Below, piece by piece: positions 16,339 to 25,381 of a DNA stretch of 64,000 nt. The position numbers and the translations under genes are program-made. The stretch is from CAZAPO01 sp044841755. GTDB lineage: Bacteria > Bacteroidota > Bacteroidia > Flavobacteriales > Flavobacteriaceae. Where the stretch lies: the NCBI GenBank assembly GCA_044841755.1, contig JAXOFM010000001.1, positions 124,001-188,000 on the forward strand, read 5' to 3'. Under the pieces are notes generated by a model. The model worked only from the letters and a program-made list of their open reading frames with translations. It was not told the origin of the DNA and did no database searches. Numbering within the stretch: the first letter of the stretch is position 1; the number at the start of each line of letters is the position of its first letter.

Positions 16339-19143
16339 TTATTCTGCTGGTTTAAATACAATTTCAAACGATTTATAATCATCTGTTAATTGCTTAGCCA
16401 TTTTCTGAATATCTTCAATTGTTAGTGAATTTACAATATTTGTAAACGTTTCTGGATCATTCATATTAAATCCTTCTAACACATAATTTTTCATTGCTGT
16501 CATTTGATACGAGTTGAAGTTCTTGCTTTCTTCTCTATCTTTTAACATGCTGGTTTTTGTTTTGTCCAGATCAACTTGTTGCACTTCTCCATCTGCTAAC
16601 TTCTTAACCTCATTATGCACAATCTTCACCAGATTTTCTACCATATTTGGGTTACAGTCAAATGAAATGGATAAATATGCTCTAGGAACTGGCTCTTTAA
16701 ACATTTGGCCCCAACTTGAAGCTCCGTAAGTACCTCCTTCTTCTTCACGTAACGATTCGGTATAACGCAATTGCAATATCTTACCCATAGCAGCCATTAA
16801 AACTTCATTCTCTAAGCTATGAGGTAAATCTTTTTTGTAAGCAATTCTTACCGTACTTTTAGGGTCTTCCATTTCCATGTAGATATCCTTATCTACATTT
16901 TTAGCAGACCATTCCACCGAATTATCTTTCCAATTTTCTTTTTCTTTTGTGGTTGGAATACTAGCAATATACTTAGCTAACAATGGCTTTAAAGCTTCTT
17001 TAGAAACATCTCCTGCAATAAAGAAATTAAAGTCTGCTGCATTGGCAAATCTACTATTGTAAACTGCTTTTGTCGTTTCGAATTTCATTTCTTTAGCATA
17101 AGCTTTATTAAAAATACGTTTTGTTGGATGATCATTACCATACAACGTTGTGGTAACACTATCACTCATTTTTTCTTGCAGATTTTGACTTCTCCTGATC
17201 AAATAATTATCTACATTCTGCATTAGGATTTTAAATCCATTTTCCTCAAAACGAGGATTTGTAAAACGTAAGTTTACCATTTGTAGCATAGTTTCAACAT
17301 CTTTAGTTGTTGAAGAACCTCTAATAGATTCTGTAGTTTCACCAATGCTAAAAGTTGTACTTGCTGTTTTTCCTGCTAATGCCTTTTGAAGATCGATCAT
17401 TGAAAATTCACCTAATCCTGATAATTGAGCTACGTTACCAACAATATCGGCTGATGGTAATTGATCATTACTCAACAGTGACTTACCTCCATCGCTAATA
17501 GCCTCAAGCTTTACATCATCTTTATTTTTATCTACAAACTGGTAGTGTACTTTAACTCCGTTACTTAATGAGAATGTTGTATATCCTAGCTCCTTATTTG
17601 TTTTTTCAAATACTACCTTACCATCGTTTAAGGTTACTCCTGCCATTAATGATTGCACTTCTTCCTCCTCTTCGTATGGTTTTAAAGAAGCATCATTTTC
17701 TGCATCATTAATAATTTGTTTTGCTTCATATTCTGTCAAGTTATTCTTTCCTTCTACACCAGTAACAATAACACTTCTGTTTTTCTTAGTGTACATTTCC
17801 TGCATTCTATCTAGAAGTTCAGCTTGACCAATTTGCTCAAATAAAACTTTCACTAAATCAAATTCTTTTTCAATATCTGTAAGGTGAGCATTCTCCAAAT
17901 AATTTTTTTGAATACCTCTTATAATTTGCCCATGACTTCTATCGTTTCTTTTGGCAATTTGATTTTCATAAAAATTAGTAAAATCTGCTTTTGTACGTTT
18001 AATCTCCGTATTTGTAAATCCAAACTTAACTGCTCTACTAATCTCTTGCATCATTAATTTAAATGCTGCTTGCTGCATATCTGGTTTAGGAAATACTGTT
18101 GCAGAAAGTGCATTATGCAATCTGGTCATATCTCCATAACTAGCCCTAACTGCCATAAATGGCGCATCTGCTTGCTGAGATATTTCCTGAAACCTATCTC
18201 TTAGAATACTAGAAATCATACTATTGATAAGCCCTTCTTTTAAATCGGCTACTGTTTCATCTTCTAACGACTTATCATGACGAATGCTAAAACCGATATT
18301 TGATGTAGAAACTTCTTTATCCATAGCAATATCATAGGTCATTTCATCATTATCTTCAATTTTGATCACAAACCGTTCAGGTGCGTTTTCAACTGGCGGT
18401 ATAGTAGAAAACACTTCCTTGATCTTTGCCTCAAACTCATTAACATCAATATCTCCAATAATTGCTATGGCCTGTAAATCTGTTCTGTACCAATTATGAT
18501 AAAAGTCGCGTAATGCTTTATACTCAAAGTTTTCAATAATATCCATAACTCCAATTGGTAAACGATCTGCATATTTTGATCCTCCAAACATAGTACCAAT
18601 AGTAGCTTGTAATATTCTCATATTACCACTTTGTCTAGTACGCCATTCTTCTTTTATTACTCCTCTTTCGGCATCTATCTCCTCGTCAGTAAGTAGTAAA
18701 TAGTTACACCAATCACGTAAAGCCATTAACCCTGTTTCAATAAGTTCTGGTTGTGTTGGAATGTTATTAATGTTATAAACCGTTTCATCAAAAGATGTGT
18801 ATGCATTAATATCTCGACCAAACACTAATCCATGCTCCTGCATACTATTTAGTAATGCCTTCCCTTCAAAGGTCTCCGTTCCATTAAAAGCCATGTGCTC
18901 TAAGAAGTGAGCTAAACCTTGTTGATTATCCTCTTCTAAAACCGAACCCACATTTTGGATGATGTAATAACTAGCGACATCTTCTTTTACGTCTGTGCTA
19001 TGTAGATAATAAGTTAATCCATTTGGTAAAACTCCTTTTTTTACTGTTTCATCAACAGGAAGTGATTGACTCAAATCCAGTGACTGTGCATGTGTGTGTA
19101 AAGCAATTATTGAAAAAAGAGTAAGTACTAAAAAACGTTTCAT
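16339..19143 (-). CDS. M16 family zinc metallopeptidase
   Basis: 934 aa with a signal peptide (cut near HTHAQ, residue 20) and the inverted zinc motif HFLEH at 79-83, with the downstream glutamate in EERGVIKEEWRTR-type sequence (DAERGVIKEEWRTR). The protein has the two-repeat organisation of M16 peptidases (insulinase/pitrilysin): an active N-terminal half, then an inactive half beginning around 530, where no HxxEH is seen. It is periplasmic or outer-membrane associated and probably degrades peptides. It heads the minus-strand run with DsbD (74-base gap). Confidence 0.9.
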   Translation of the reverse strand: MKRFLVLTLFSIIALHTHAQSLDLSQSLPVDETVKKGVLPNGLTYYLHSTDVKEDVASYYIIQNVGSVLEEDNQQGLAHFLEHMAFNGTETFEGKALLNSMQEHGLVFGRDINAYTSFDETVYNINNIPTQPELIETGLMALRDWCNYLLLTDEEIDAERGVIKEEWRTRQSGNMRILQATIGTMFGGSKYADRLPIGVMDIIENFEYKALRDFYHNWYRTDLQAIAIIGDIDVNEFEAKIKEVFSTIPPVENAPERFVIKIEDNDEMTYDIAMDKEVSTSNIGFSIRHDKSLEDETVADLKEGLINSMISSILRDRFQEISQQADAPFMAVRASYGDMTRLHNALSATVFPKPDMQQAAFKLMMQEISRAVKFGFTNTEIKRTKADFTNFYENQIAKRNDRSHGQIIRGIQKNYLENAHLTDIEKEFDLVKVLFEQIGQAELLDRMQEMYTKKNRSVIVTGVEGKNNLTEYEAKQIINDAENDASLKPYEEEEEVQSLMAGVTLNDGKVVFEKTNKELGYTTFSLSNGVKVHYQFVDKNKDDVKLEAISDGGKSLLSNDQLPSADIVGNVAQLSGLGEFSMIDLQKALAGKTASTTFSIGETTESIRGSSTTKDVETMLQMVNLRFTNPRFEENGFKILMQNVDNYLIRRSQNLQEKMSDSVTTTLYGNDHPTKRIFNKAYAKEMKFETTKAVYNSRFANAADFNFFIAGDVSKEALKPLLAKYIASIPTTKEKENWKDNSVEWSAKNVDKDIYMEMEDPKSTVRIAYKKDLPHSLENEVLMAAMGKILQLRYTESLREEEGGTYGASSWGQMFKEPVPRAYLSISFDCNPNMVENLVKIVHNEVKKLADGEVQQVDLDKTKTSMLKDREESKNFNSYQMTAMKNYVLEGFNMNDPETFTNIVNSLTIEDIQKMAKQLTDDYKSFEIVFKPAE

Positions 19144-19321
19144 ATTTCTTTTTCTATTTTAGTTTGTGATTGTAAACAATAAGTTCAACAAACTTAGTTT
19201 ATACCTTAAAGCTTACATGTTAAATATTTCTTATTTTCTATTAACTCCCTGAAAATCTGTTATAAATTCAGGCTAATATTTGGTTTTATAGATAAAAACA
19301 AATGTATCGAATTAAATGGTC

Positions 19322-19350
19322 TTTGCAATATATCTATAATCATAGTTTTG
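19322..19350 (+). promoter_or_regulatory. Bacteroidota-type promoter upstream of the arsenosugar operon
   Basis: TTTG at 19322-19325, a 17-base spacer, then TAGTTTTG at 19343-19350, matching the TTTG / TAnnTTTG promoter consensus of this phylum. It would start transcription about 90 bases before the first gene at 19447. The rest of the divergent 19144-19446 gap shows nothing else; the minus-strand M16 gene has only a -7-like CAAACTTA (19189-19196, TAAGTTTG on its strand). Confidence 0.6.
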
Positions 19351-19446
19351 CCTTAGAAATACTTTAATAGTTTTAGTGTAAAGTTTTAAGTAATTTTCCG
19401 TCTTTATAGCAGAGACAATGTTATTATAACACCCTAAAAAATTAAT

Positions 19447-19782
19447 ATGTCTAAAACATACTACGATCCAGCTGATTTAAGAAAATTTGGGAAAATATCT
19501 GATTGGAATGAAGAACTTGGTACTAAGTTCTTTGATTACTATAATTCGGTATTTGAAGAAGGTCAACTATCAGCAAGAGAGAAATCTTTAATCGCACTAG
19601 CAGTTGCACATACAATTCAGTGTCCTTACTGCATTGACGCTTATACTGGAGACGGATTAAAAAGAGGTATCACAAAAGAAGAAATGATGGAAGCGCTTCA
19701 TGTAGCTGGAGCAATTCGAGGTGGAGCATCGCTAGTTCATGGTGTACAGATGATGAATAAGGTTAATAAATTAGAAATGTAA
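19447..19782 (+). CDS. arsenosugar biosynthesis-associated peroxidase-like protein (AhpD/CMD fold)
   Basis: 111 aa of the carboxymuconolactone decarboxylase/AhpD family, with the redox CxxC motif CPYC at 59-62 (HTIQCPYCIDAYT) and the helix EALHVAGAIRGGASLVHG. It belongs to the subgroup that travels with ArsS and ArsM in arsenosugar clusters. Its chemical role is unproven; handling of oxidised or thiol-bound arsenicals is a reasonable inference. First gene of the operon, three bases before arsS. Confidence 0.85.
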   Translation: MSKTYYDPADLRKFGKISDWNEELGTKFFDYYNSVFEEGQLSAREKSLIALAVAHTIQCPYCIDAYTGDGLKRGITKEEMMEALHVAGAIRGGASLVHGVQMMNKVNKLEM

Positions 19783-19785
19783 TTA

Positions 19786-20844
19786 ATGTCTATTACAAAA
19801 TCTTTACATAAACGAGAAAGTGAACTTGCCAATGTTAACAGGCAACTAGAAATTCTATCTAATGGTATTTTCCAAAATGGAGAACTACCTAAATTCAAAG
19901 ATAAGATTGCTCAAACTGGTCAGTTCCCTTTAAGGCCAAAACAACTTGAAATCTTGCAGATAAATGTTGGCTATATGTGTAACCAAGTATGTGCTCATTG
20001 CCATGTGGATGCTGGTCCAGACAGAAAAGAGATTATGACAAAAGAAACCATGCAGCAATGTTTGGATGTTATCAAAACTACTGGAGCACATACCTTAGAT
20101 TTAACTGGTGGTGCACCAGAAATGAATCCGAACTTTAGATGGTTTGTTGAAGAAGCTTCTAAACTTGGTATAAAGGACTTTATTGTGCGTTCTAACCTTA
20201 CCATAATTCTAGCAAATAAAAAGTATCACGACCTTCCCGAATTCTTCAAAAAGCATAACGTTCATGTGGTTTCATCAATGCCTCATTGGACTCGAGGAAA
20301 GACAGATAAACAACGTGGTGAAGGCGTTTTTAATAAATCTATTGAAGCCCTAAAAATGCTTAATGGTGTTGGTTATGGCATGCCTAATAGTAAACTGAGA
20401 TTAGATTTAGTTTATAACCCTTCAGGAGCATTTTTACCTGGAGATCAAATGTCTTTAGAAAAAGACTTTAAGAAAGCCTTATTAGAAGATTTCAATATTC
20501 ATTTTCATAACCTTTTTGCAATAACTAATCTTCCAATTTCTCGATTCTTAGATTATCTAATAGCTTCAGAAAACTATGAGGATTATATGTATGCTTTAGT
20601 TGATGCTTATAATCCTGGAGCGGTAGAAAATGTGATGTGCACCAATACACTTTCTGTGAGTTGGGATGGTTGGTTATATGACTGTGATTTTAACCAGATG
20701 TTAGACCTTAAAGTTGCCTCTAAGGTCAAGCATATTAGTGAGTATAAAGAAGATGTACTTCAAAACAGAAACATTATTATTTCACAACATTGCTATGGTT
20801 GTACTGCTGGAGCAGGGAGTAGTTGTCAAGGAACAGTAGCTTAA
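19786..20844 (+). CDS. arsS: arsenosugar biosynthesis radical SAM protein ArsS
   Basis: 352 aa. The radical SAM cluster motif CxxxCxxC is C65, C69 and C72 (GYMCNQVCAHC). The fold continues with TGGAPEMNPNFRWF, the family's GGE-like motif. A C-terminal region with extra cysteines (CTNTLSVSWDGWLYDC and HCYGCTAGAGSSC) follows, at positions used by SPASM-like or selenocysteine-type members; no in-frame TGA is present. ArsS is known to add the 5'-deoxyadenosyl group from SAM to a dimethylated arsenical. Neighbouring PNP and glycosyltransferases fit steps after that. Confidence 0.9.
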   Translation: MSITKSLHKRESELANVNRQLEILSNGIFQNGELPKFKDKIAQTGQFPLRPKQLEILQINVGYMCNQVCAHCHVDAGPDRKEIMTKETMQQCLDVIKTTGAHTLDLTGGAPEMNPNFRWFVEEASKLGIKDFIVRSNLTIILANKKYHDLPEFFKKHNVHVVSSMPHWTRGKTDKQRGEGVFNKSIEALKMLNGVGYGMPNSKLRLDLVYNPSGAFLPGDQMSLEKDFKKALLEDFNIHFHNLFAITNLPISRFLDYLIASENYEDYMYALVDAYNPGAVENVMCTNTLSVSWDGWLYDCDFNQMLDLKVASKVKHISEYKEDVLQNRNIIISQHCYGCTAGAGSSCQGTVA

Positions 20845-20847
20845 TAA

Positions 20848-21447
20848 ATGGCAAAAGATCTTCTTATTATTTTCGTTAAAAGTCCTGAATTAGGAAAAGT
20901 AAAAACACGATTAGCCAAATCGATAGGTGATCATGCTGCACTTAATATTTACAAAAAGCTAATTAACACTACTGAAAACGCCACAAGTAAACTTAAAGTA
21001 GATAGACATATTTACTTTTCTGGCCCTATTTCGAATGAGTGCTGGAAACTTGATTCTAAAACCACACAACAAGGAAATAATCTAGGTGAGCGCATGCTCA
21101 ATGCTTTTAAAAAAAGTTTCTCTAAAGGTTATAACCGAATTGTGCTCATTGGATCTGATCTACCAGAAATATCAGAACAAATCATCAACAATGCTTTAAC
21201 CAAACTTGAGAAAAATGAAATTGTTTTCGGTCCTTCCCAGGATGGTGGTTATTATCTTGTTGGCATGTCTTGTTTACAAGAATGTATTTTTAAAAATAAG
21301 CCTTGGAGCTCTAATACACTTTTAGAAGAAACATTAGCAGAATTAAAGCAAAAAAATGTTGATGTTTCGTTAATGAAAACTTTAAACGATATTGATACTT
21401 TTGATGATCTAAAACAATATCCCGAATTTTTAAAACTCATAGAATAA
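20848..21447 (+). CDS. TIGR04282-type arsenosugar biosynthesis glycosyltransferase (DUF2064)
   Basis: 199 aa, nucleotide-diphospho-sugar transferase fold. KSPELGKVKTRLAKSIGD (N-terminal nucleotide-binding loop), GSDLPEIS and FGPSQDGGYYLVGM are the family hallmarks, the last two being acidic metal sites. Members are found with ArsS in arsenosugar clusters. Which sugar or alcohol is activated is not known from sequence. It begins three bases after arsS and ends immediately before the PNP gene, so these genes are probably translated from one message. Confidence 0.82.
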   Translation: MAKDLLIIFVKSPELGKVKTRLAKSIGDHAALNIYKKLINTTENATSKLKVDRHIYFSGPISNECWKLDSKTTQQGNNLGERMLNAFKKSFSKGYNRIVLIGSDLPEISEQIINNALTKLEKNEIVFGPSQDGGYYLVGMSCLQECIFKNKPWSSNTLLEETLAELKQKNVDVSLMKTLNDIDTFDDLKQYPEFLKLIE

Positions 21448-22260
21448 ATGTTATCATATATAGAAGAAACTACCGATTATTTAAAAAGTAAAGGCTTTGA
21501 ATCACCTGAAATTGGAATCATTCTAGGAACTGGTCTTGGACAACTTCTTGATCATATCGAAATCATAAAAGAAGTAAGCTATAATCACATTCCCAATTTC
21601 CCAACAGCTACTGTTGAGTTCCATAAAGGAAAACTAATTTACGGTAAACTGGAAGGAAAGAAAGTTGTGGTGATGCAAGGGCGTTTTCATGTTTATGAAG
21701 GTTACACTTTGCAGGATGTTACTTATCCTGTTCGCATCATGGAGAAACTTGGTATAAAAACGCTGTTAGTTTCAAATGCTTCTGGAGCTATTAATATGAA
21801 TTTCAAAAAGGGAGAGTTAATGCTCATTGAAGATCATATCAATTTACAAGGAAGTTCTCCCCTAGCTTTTAAAGGTGTTGAAAAATTGGGTGAACGCTTT
21901 GTTGATATGAGTGAACCATACAATGCTGAATTAAATAATCGTTTCAAACAGATTGCCCTAGAAAACAACATTAAACTTCACTATGGAGTTTACACAAGCG
22001 TAGTTGGCCCACAATTAGAAACCAGAGCAGAGTACAGAATGCTAAAAATTATTGGCTCAGATGCGGTTGGTATGAGTACTGTTCCAGAGGTAATTGTTGC
22101 TAATCATTTAGGGTTAAAGGTTGCTGCGGTGTCAGTTTTAACAGATGAATGCGACCCAGATAATCTGGAACGAATAAATATTGCAGAGATCATAGCAATG
22201 GCCAATAAAGCTGAACCTGATATGATCAAATTATTCAAAGAATTAATTAAGACTTTGTAA
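21448..22260 (+). CDS. purine nucleoside phosphorylase
   Basis: 270 aa, trimeric-PNP family (PNP/MTAP). Landmarks: GLGTGLGQLLDHIE (phosphate loop), PTATVEFHKGKL, GRFHVYEGY, LVSNASGAINM, PQLETRAEYRM and the VGMSTVPEV site. It cleaves purine nucleosides with phosphate. Placed between an arsenosugar glycosyltransferase and arsM, it may remove adenine from the deoxyadenosyl arsenical made by ArsS, freeing the sugar for glycosylation. This role is inference. Its stop overlaps the start of arsM. Confidence 0.85.
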   Translation: MLSYIEETTDYLKSKGFESPEIGIILGTGLGQLLDHIEIIKEVSYNHIPNFPTATVEFHKGKLIYGKLEGKKVVVMQGRFHVYEGYTLQDVTYPVRIMEKLGIKTLLVSNASGAINMNFKKGELMLIEDHINLQGSSPLAFKGVEKLGERFVDMSEPYNAELNNRFKQIALENNIKLHYGVYTSVVGPQLETRAEYRMLKIIGSDAVGMSTVPEVIVANHLGLKVAAVSVLTDECDPDNLERINIAEIIAMANKAEPDMIKLFKELIKTL

Positions 22261-23228
22261 TGAGCTACCTTGAAACCACGAAAGATGTTTATAAAGAAGC
22301 AGCCCTAACACCAGATATAGGGCTTTGCTGTACTACTAATCCTATTTGGGAGTTACCAGGTTTAAAGATTCCTAAGATCATGCAAGAGATGAATTATGGG
22401 TGTGGAAGTACAGTGCACGCTCGTGATCTTGTGAATAATCCAAAAGTGCTATATGTTGGAGTTGGTGGTGGAATGGAATTACTCCAATTTTCATACTTCT
22501 CACGTCAAAAACGTGGTGTTATTGGAGTTGACGTAGTTGATGAAATGCTGGAAGCTTCACATAAAAACTTCATTGAAGCAGAACAACAAAACGATTGGTT
22601 TAAAAGTGAGTTTGTTGATCTAAAAAAAGGTGATGCTTTAAACCTTCCTGTAGCTGATAACAGTATAGATGTTGCTGCTCAAAATTGTTTATTCAACATC
22701 TTTAAAGAAGAAGATCTTAAAAAAGCTATTGCAGAAATGTATCGCGTTCTTAAACCTCATGGAAGATTAGTAATGAGCGATCCGACTTGTGAGCAGCCAA
22801 TGAATGAAAATTTGCGTAATGATGATAGACTTAGAGCCTTATGCCTTAGTGGAAGCTTGCCAATAAAAGATTATGTAAAAATGCTCACTGATGCAGGTTT
22901 TGGAACTATTGAAATTAGAGCAAGAAAGCCTTATCGAATCCTTGATCCAAAGCATTATGATACAGACGAACTCATCTATATTGAATCAATTGAAGTAGCT
23001 GCAATTAAAGACCCGATGCCAGCTGACGGACCATGCGTTTTCACTGGAAAAGCAGCCATTTATTTTGGTGAAGAAGAATATGTAGATGATAACGCTGGAC
23101 ATATCCTTCTAAAAAACCAACCACTTGCCATCTGCGATAAAACTGCAGCTAATTTAACTGCATTTGGTAGAGATGACATTTTTATAAGCGAATCGACTTA
23201 TCATTATGACGGTGGAGGTTGTTGTTAA
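22260..23228 (+). CDS. arsM: arsenosugar biosynthesis arsenite methyltransferase ArsM
   Basis: 322 aa. The SAM-binding motif VLYVGVGGGMELL and the post-motif VIGVDVVDEMLEAS mark the methyltransferase domain. Cysteines thought to bind arsenite include C23/C24 (GLCCTTNP) and others near GCGSTVHA, and the protein ends in GGGCC, a C-terminal signature I associate with this branch. It converts arsenite to methylated arsenicals in the cytoplasm, the substrate for ArsS. The start overlaps the PNP stop by one base. Confidence 0.88.
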   Translation: MSYLETTKDVYKEAALTPDIGLCCTTNPIWELPGLKIPKIMQEMNYGCGSTVHARDLVNNPKVLYVGVGGGMELLQFSYFSRQKRGVIGVDVVDEMLEASHKNFIEAEQQNDWFKSEFVDLKKGDALNLPVADNSIDVAAQNCLFNIFKEEDLKKAIAEMYRVLKPHGRLVMSDPTCEQPMNENLRNDDRLRALCLSGSLPIKDYVKMLTDAGFGTIEIRARKPYRILDPKHYDTDELIYIESIEVAAIKDPMPADGPCVFTGKAAIYFGEEEYVDDNAGHILLKNQPLAICDKTAANLTAFGRDDIFISESTYHYDGGGCC

Positions 23229-23233
23229 TCAAC

Positions 23234-23929
23234 ATGAAGAAGGTTTTAATCATATTGTCCATCTTAATTGGTACTCAAGGAATTTCTCAAAACTTTGATT
23301 ATTCGTCCTTAAACACTTTTTTAGAAAAGTATGTTTCAGAAAAAGGGCTCGTTGATTATAAATCCATTGCTTCTGAAGAAATCAACCCGATTTTAAACCA
23401 ATTTGTAAAAACTTCTCCTCAAGATGACTGGAAACCAGAAGAGAAACTGGCATATTGGATCAATGCGTACAACATTTTTACTATCAAGTTGATCGTTGAT
23501 AATTACCCATTAGAAAGCATAAAAGATATTGAACAACCTTGGGACAAGAGATTTATTCCAATTGGAGGCGAGGTATTATCGCTAAATCAAATTGAACATA
23601 ATATTATTAGAAAGATGAATGAACCTCGCATCCATTTTGCATTGGTTTGTGCAGCTGTTTCTTGTCCAAGACTTTACAATAAAGCTTTTACTCCAGAAAG
23701 TTTAGATATAGACCTAACAAAACTTACCAAGGAGTTTTTAACGGACTCCTCAAAGAATATGATTTCTGAAGAACAAGTTGATATTTCAAAAATATTTCAA
23801 TGGTTTACTGGCGATTTTAAAACCAAAGAGCAATCCTTGATTGATTTCCTAAATCTTTACTCAGAGATTCAAATTTCAGCTGGTGCCAAGATCAAATTCA
23901 AAGCATATAATTGGAATTTAAATGAATAA
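23234..23929 (+). CDS. DUF547 domain secreted protein
   Basis: 231 aa from the ATG at 23234, which gives a signal peptide MKKVLIILSILIGTQG; an upstream TTG at 23219 would add five residues before it and was rejected. LAYWINAYNIFTIKLIVDNYP, HFALVCAAVSCP and the C-terminal VDISKIFQWF are typical of DUF547. The family's conserved Cys/His suggests a transglutaminase-like fold. It is coupled to the arsenosugar genes by position, and its role there is unknown. Confidence 0.82.
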   Translation: MKKVLIILSILIGTQGISQNFDYSSLNTFLEKYVSEKGLVDYKSIASEEINPILNQFVKTSPQDDWKPEEKLAYWINAYNIFTIKLIVDNYPLESIKDIEQPWDKRFIPIGGEVLSLNQIEHNIIRKMNEPRIHFALVCAAVSCPRLYNKAFTPESLDIDLTKLTKEFLTDSSKNMISEEQVDISKIFQWFTGDFKTKEQSLIDFLNLYSEIQISAGAKIKFKAYNWNLNE

Positions 23930-24611
23930 CATTTCCATCATTATACCTGTTCTAAATGAAGCTGAAAATATTCCAAAATTAAAACAGCATCTTAGTTTGC
24001 AATCGACTACAAACATTATTGAAGAGATTATTATTGTTGATGGTGGAAGTAGAGATAACACGATTGAAATTGCAAAATCACTAACTACAAAGGTCATTAA
24101 TTCTAGAAAAGGGAGAGCTATTCAAATGAACCTTGGTGCTAAACATGCGAGAGGCTCCATATTATATTTTCTACATGCAGATTCATTTCCACCAAGTGGT
24201 TTCGATCGATTAATCTTTCAGGAAATTAAAAATGGAAATCAAGCTGGTTGTTTTAAAATGAAATTCGATAGTAATCATTGGTGGTTACATTTAGCCGGAT
24301 GGTTTACAAAATTTAACTGGAAAGCTTGTCGTGGTGGAGATCAAAGCTTATTTATCACTAGGGAGCTATTTGAAGAGCTACAAGGCTATGATGAGAATTT
24401 CACCATTTATGAAGACATTGACCTTATCAATAAATTATATGCTAAAAACGAATTTACAGTAATTCAACAACCAATTATAACCTCAGCAAGACGCTACAAA
24501 AAAAAAGGGATAGTTAAACTCCAAACCCATTTTTGGATGATTTATTTGAAAAAGTTCTTTGGAGCTTCAGCAAACGATCTTAACAACTATTACAATAAAT
24601 ACATATTGTAA
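23922..24611 (+). CDS. TIGR04283-type arsenosugar biosynthesis glycosyltransferase (GT2)
   Basis: 229 aa. The GT-A start SIIIPVLNEAENI, the DGGS nucleotide site in IIVDGGSRDNT, the HADS acceptor-domain motif and the GGDQSLFITRELFEEL segment define it. It overlaps the DUF547 gene by eight bases and ends the operon, three bases before the convergent phosphatase gene. It should transfer a sugar or build the glycosyl part of the arsenosugar; the exact reaction is not read from sequence. Confidence 0.85.
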   Translation: MNNISIIIPVLNEAENIPKLKQHLSLQSTTNIIEEIIIVDGGSRDNTIEIAKSLTTKVINSRKGRAIQMNLGAKHARGSILYFLHADSFPPSGFDRLIFQEIKNGNQAGCFKMKFDSNHWWLHLAGWFTKFNWKACRGGDQSLFITRELFEELQGYDENFTIYEDIDLINKLYAKNEFTVIQQPIITSARRYKKKGIVKLQTHFWMIYLKKFFGASANDLNNYYNKYIL

Positions 24612-24614
24612 TAG

Positions 24615-25346
24615 TTACTTGTTCCTCCCTTTTTCATTAGGATAGAGTGACGGTAAATGATCACTTTGAAACAATTCTTTTGAATTAATATCCATTGCAG
24701 ATAATTTCCCTTTAAAAGCAGCTCCTGTATCTACATTCCAAACATTTATAGCATTCATTGGCACATCTTCACTATAATGAGTAGTAGGTGTGTGGCCAAT
24801 ATAAATCTCTCTATAGTGTTTTAATCGTTTTGGATAAAGTTCCGAATTCTTCTTAATCCTTTTGTCCATAGTTAAAGCCATTTCCCAAAGGGTTCTATCG
24901 AAATATAAGGTCTGTTGAAAAACTTCTCTTTCAACACCATGCATGGAGGTAAATCCAGCATGTAAAAACAACCTGTCTTGATCATCTAAATAATACATTT
25001 TCATTTCCTCGAAAAAAAGTAGATGTTCCTTCTTCCTGTCTTCATCAAAATCTTCGTAGCTATCCATAGTTTCCTTTCCTCCATGCATATACCATGTTGG
25101 GTTTACCTCACCACTTCGTAACCAATCTTCAGCCCAAACATCATGATTTCCCTTAATAAAAAAGCAGTTTATTGTTTGTGACAATTCTATTAGAAATTGG
25201 ATTACTTGTGCAGATTCGCTCCAACCGTCAACATAATCACCCACAAAAATGAGGGTATCCTCATCTTTGACTTCTACTTTGTTTAAGACTTGTAGCAGAG
25301 CCTTTAAACCTCCATGAATATCTCCAACAACAATAATTCTTCCCAT
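24615..25346 (-). CDS. PPP-family metallophosphatase
   Basis: 243 aa calcineurin-like phosphatase. Metal-site motifs GDIHGG (8-13), GDYVDG, GNHDVW and the later GHTPTTH are all present in order. Small bacterial members dephosphorylate serine/threonine proteins or diadenosine-type nucleotides. It runs toward the arsenosugar operon with only three bases between stops. Upstream, 35 bases separate it from the glycosidase-like lipoprotein gene on the same strand. Confidence 0.85.
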   Translation of the reverse strand: MGRIIVVGDIHGGLKALLQVLNKVEVKDEDTLIFVGDYVDGWSESAQVIQFLIELSQTINCFFIKGNHDVWAEDWLRSGEVNPTWYMHGGKETMDSYEDFDEDRKKEHLLFFEEMKMYYLDDQDRLFLHAGFTSMHGVEREVFQQTLYFDRTLWEMALTMDKRIKKNSELYPKRLKHYREIYIGHTPTTHYSEDVPMNAINVWNVDTGAAFKGKLSAMDINSKELFQSDHLPSLYPNEKGRNK

Positions 25347-25381
25347 AGAATAACTAGAAATGTTAGCCGCAAAGCTAGTGT

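Noticed and set aside
19786..20844. Selenocysteine in ArsS
   Set aside because: No in-frame TGA before the stop; cysteines occupy the C-terminal motif.
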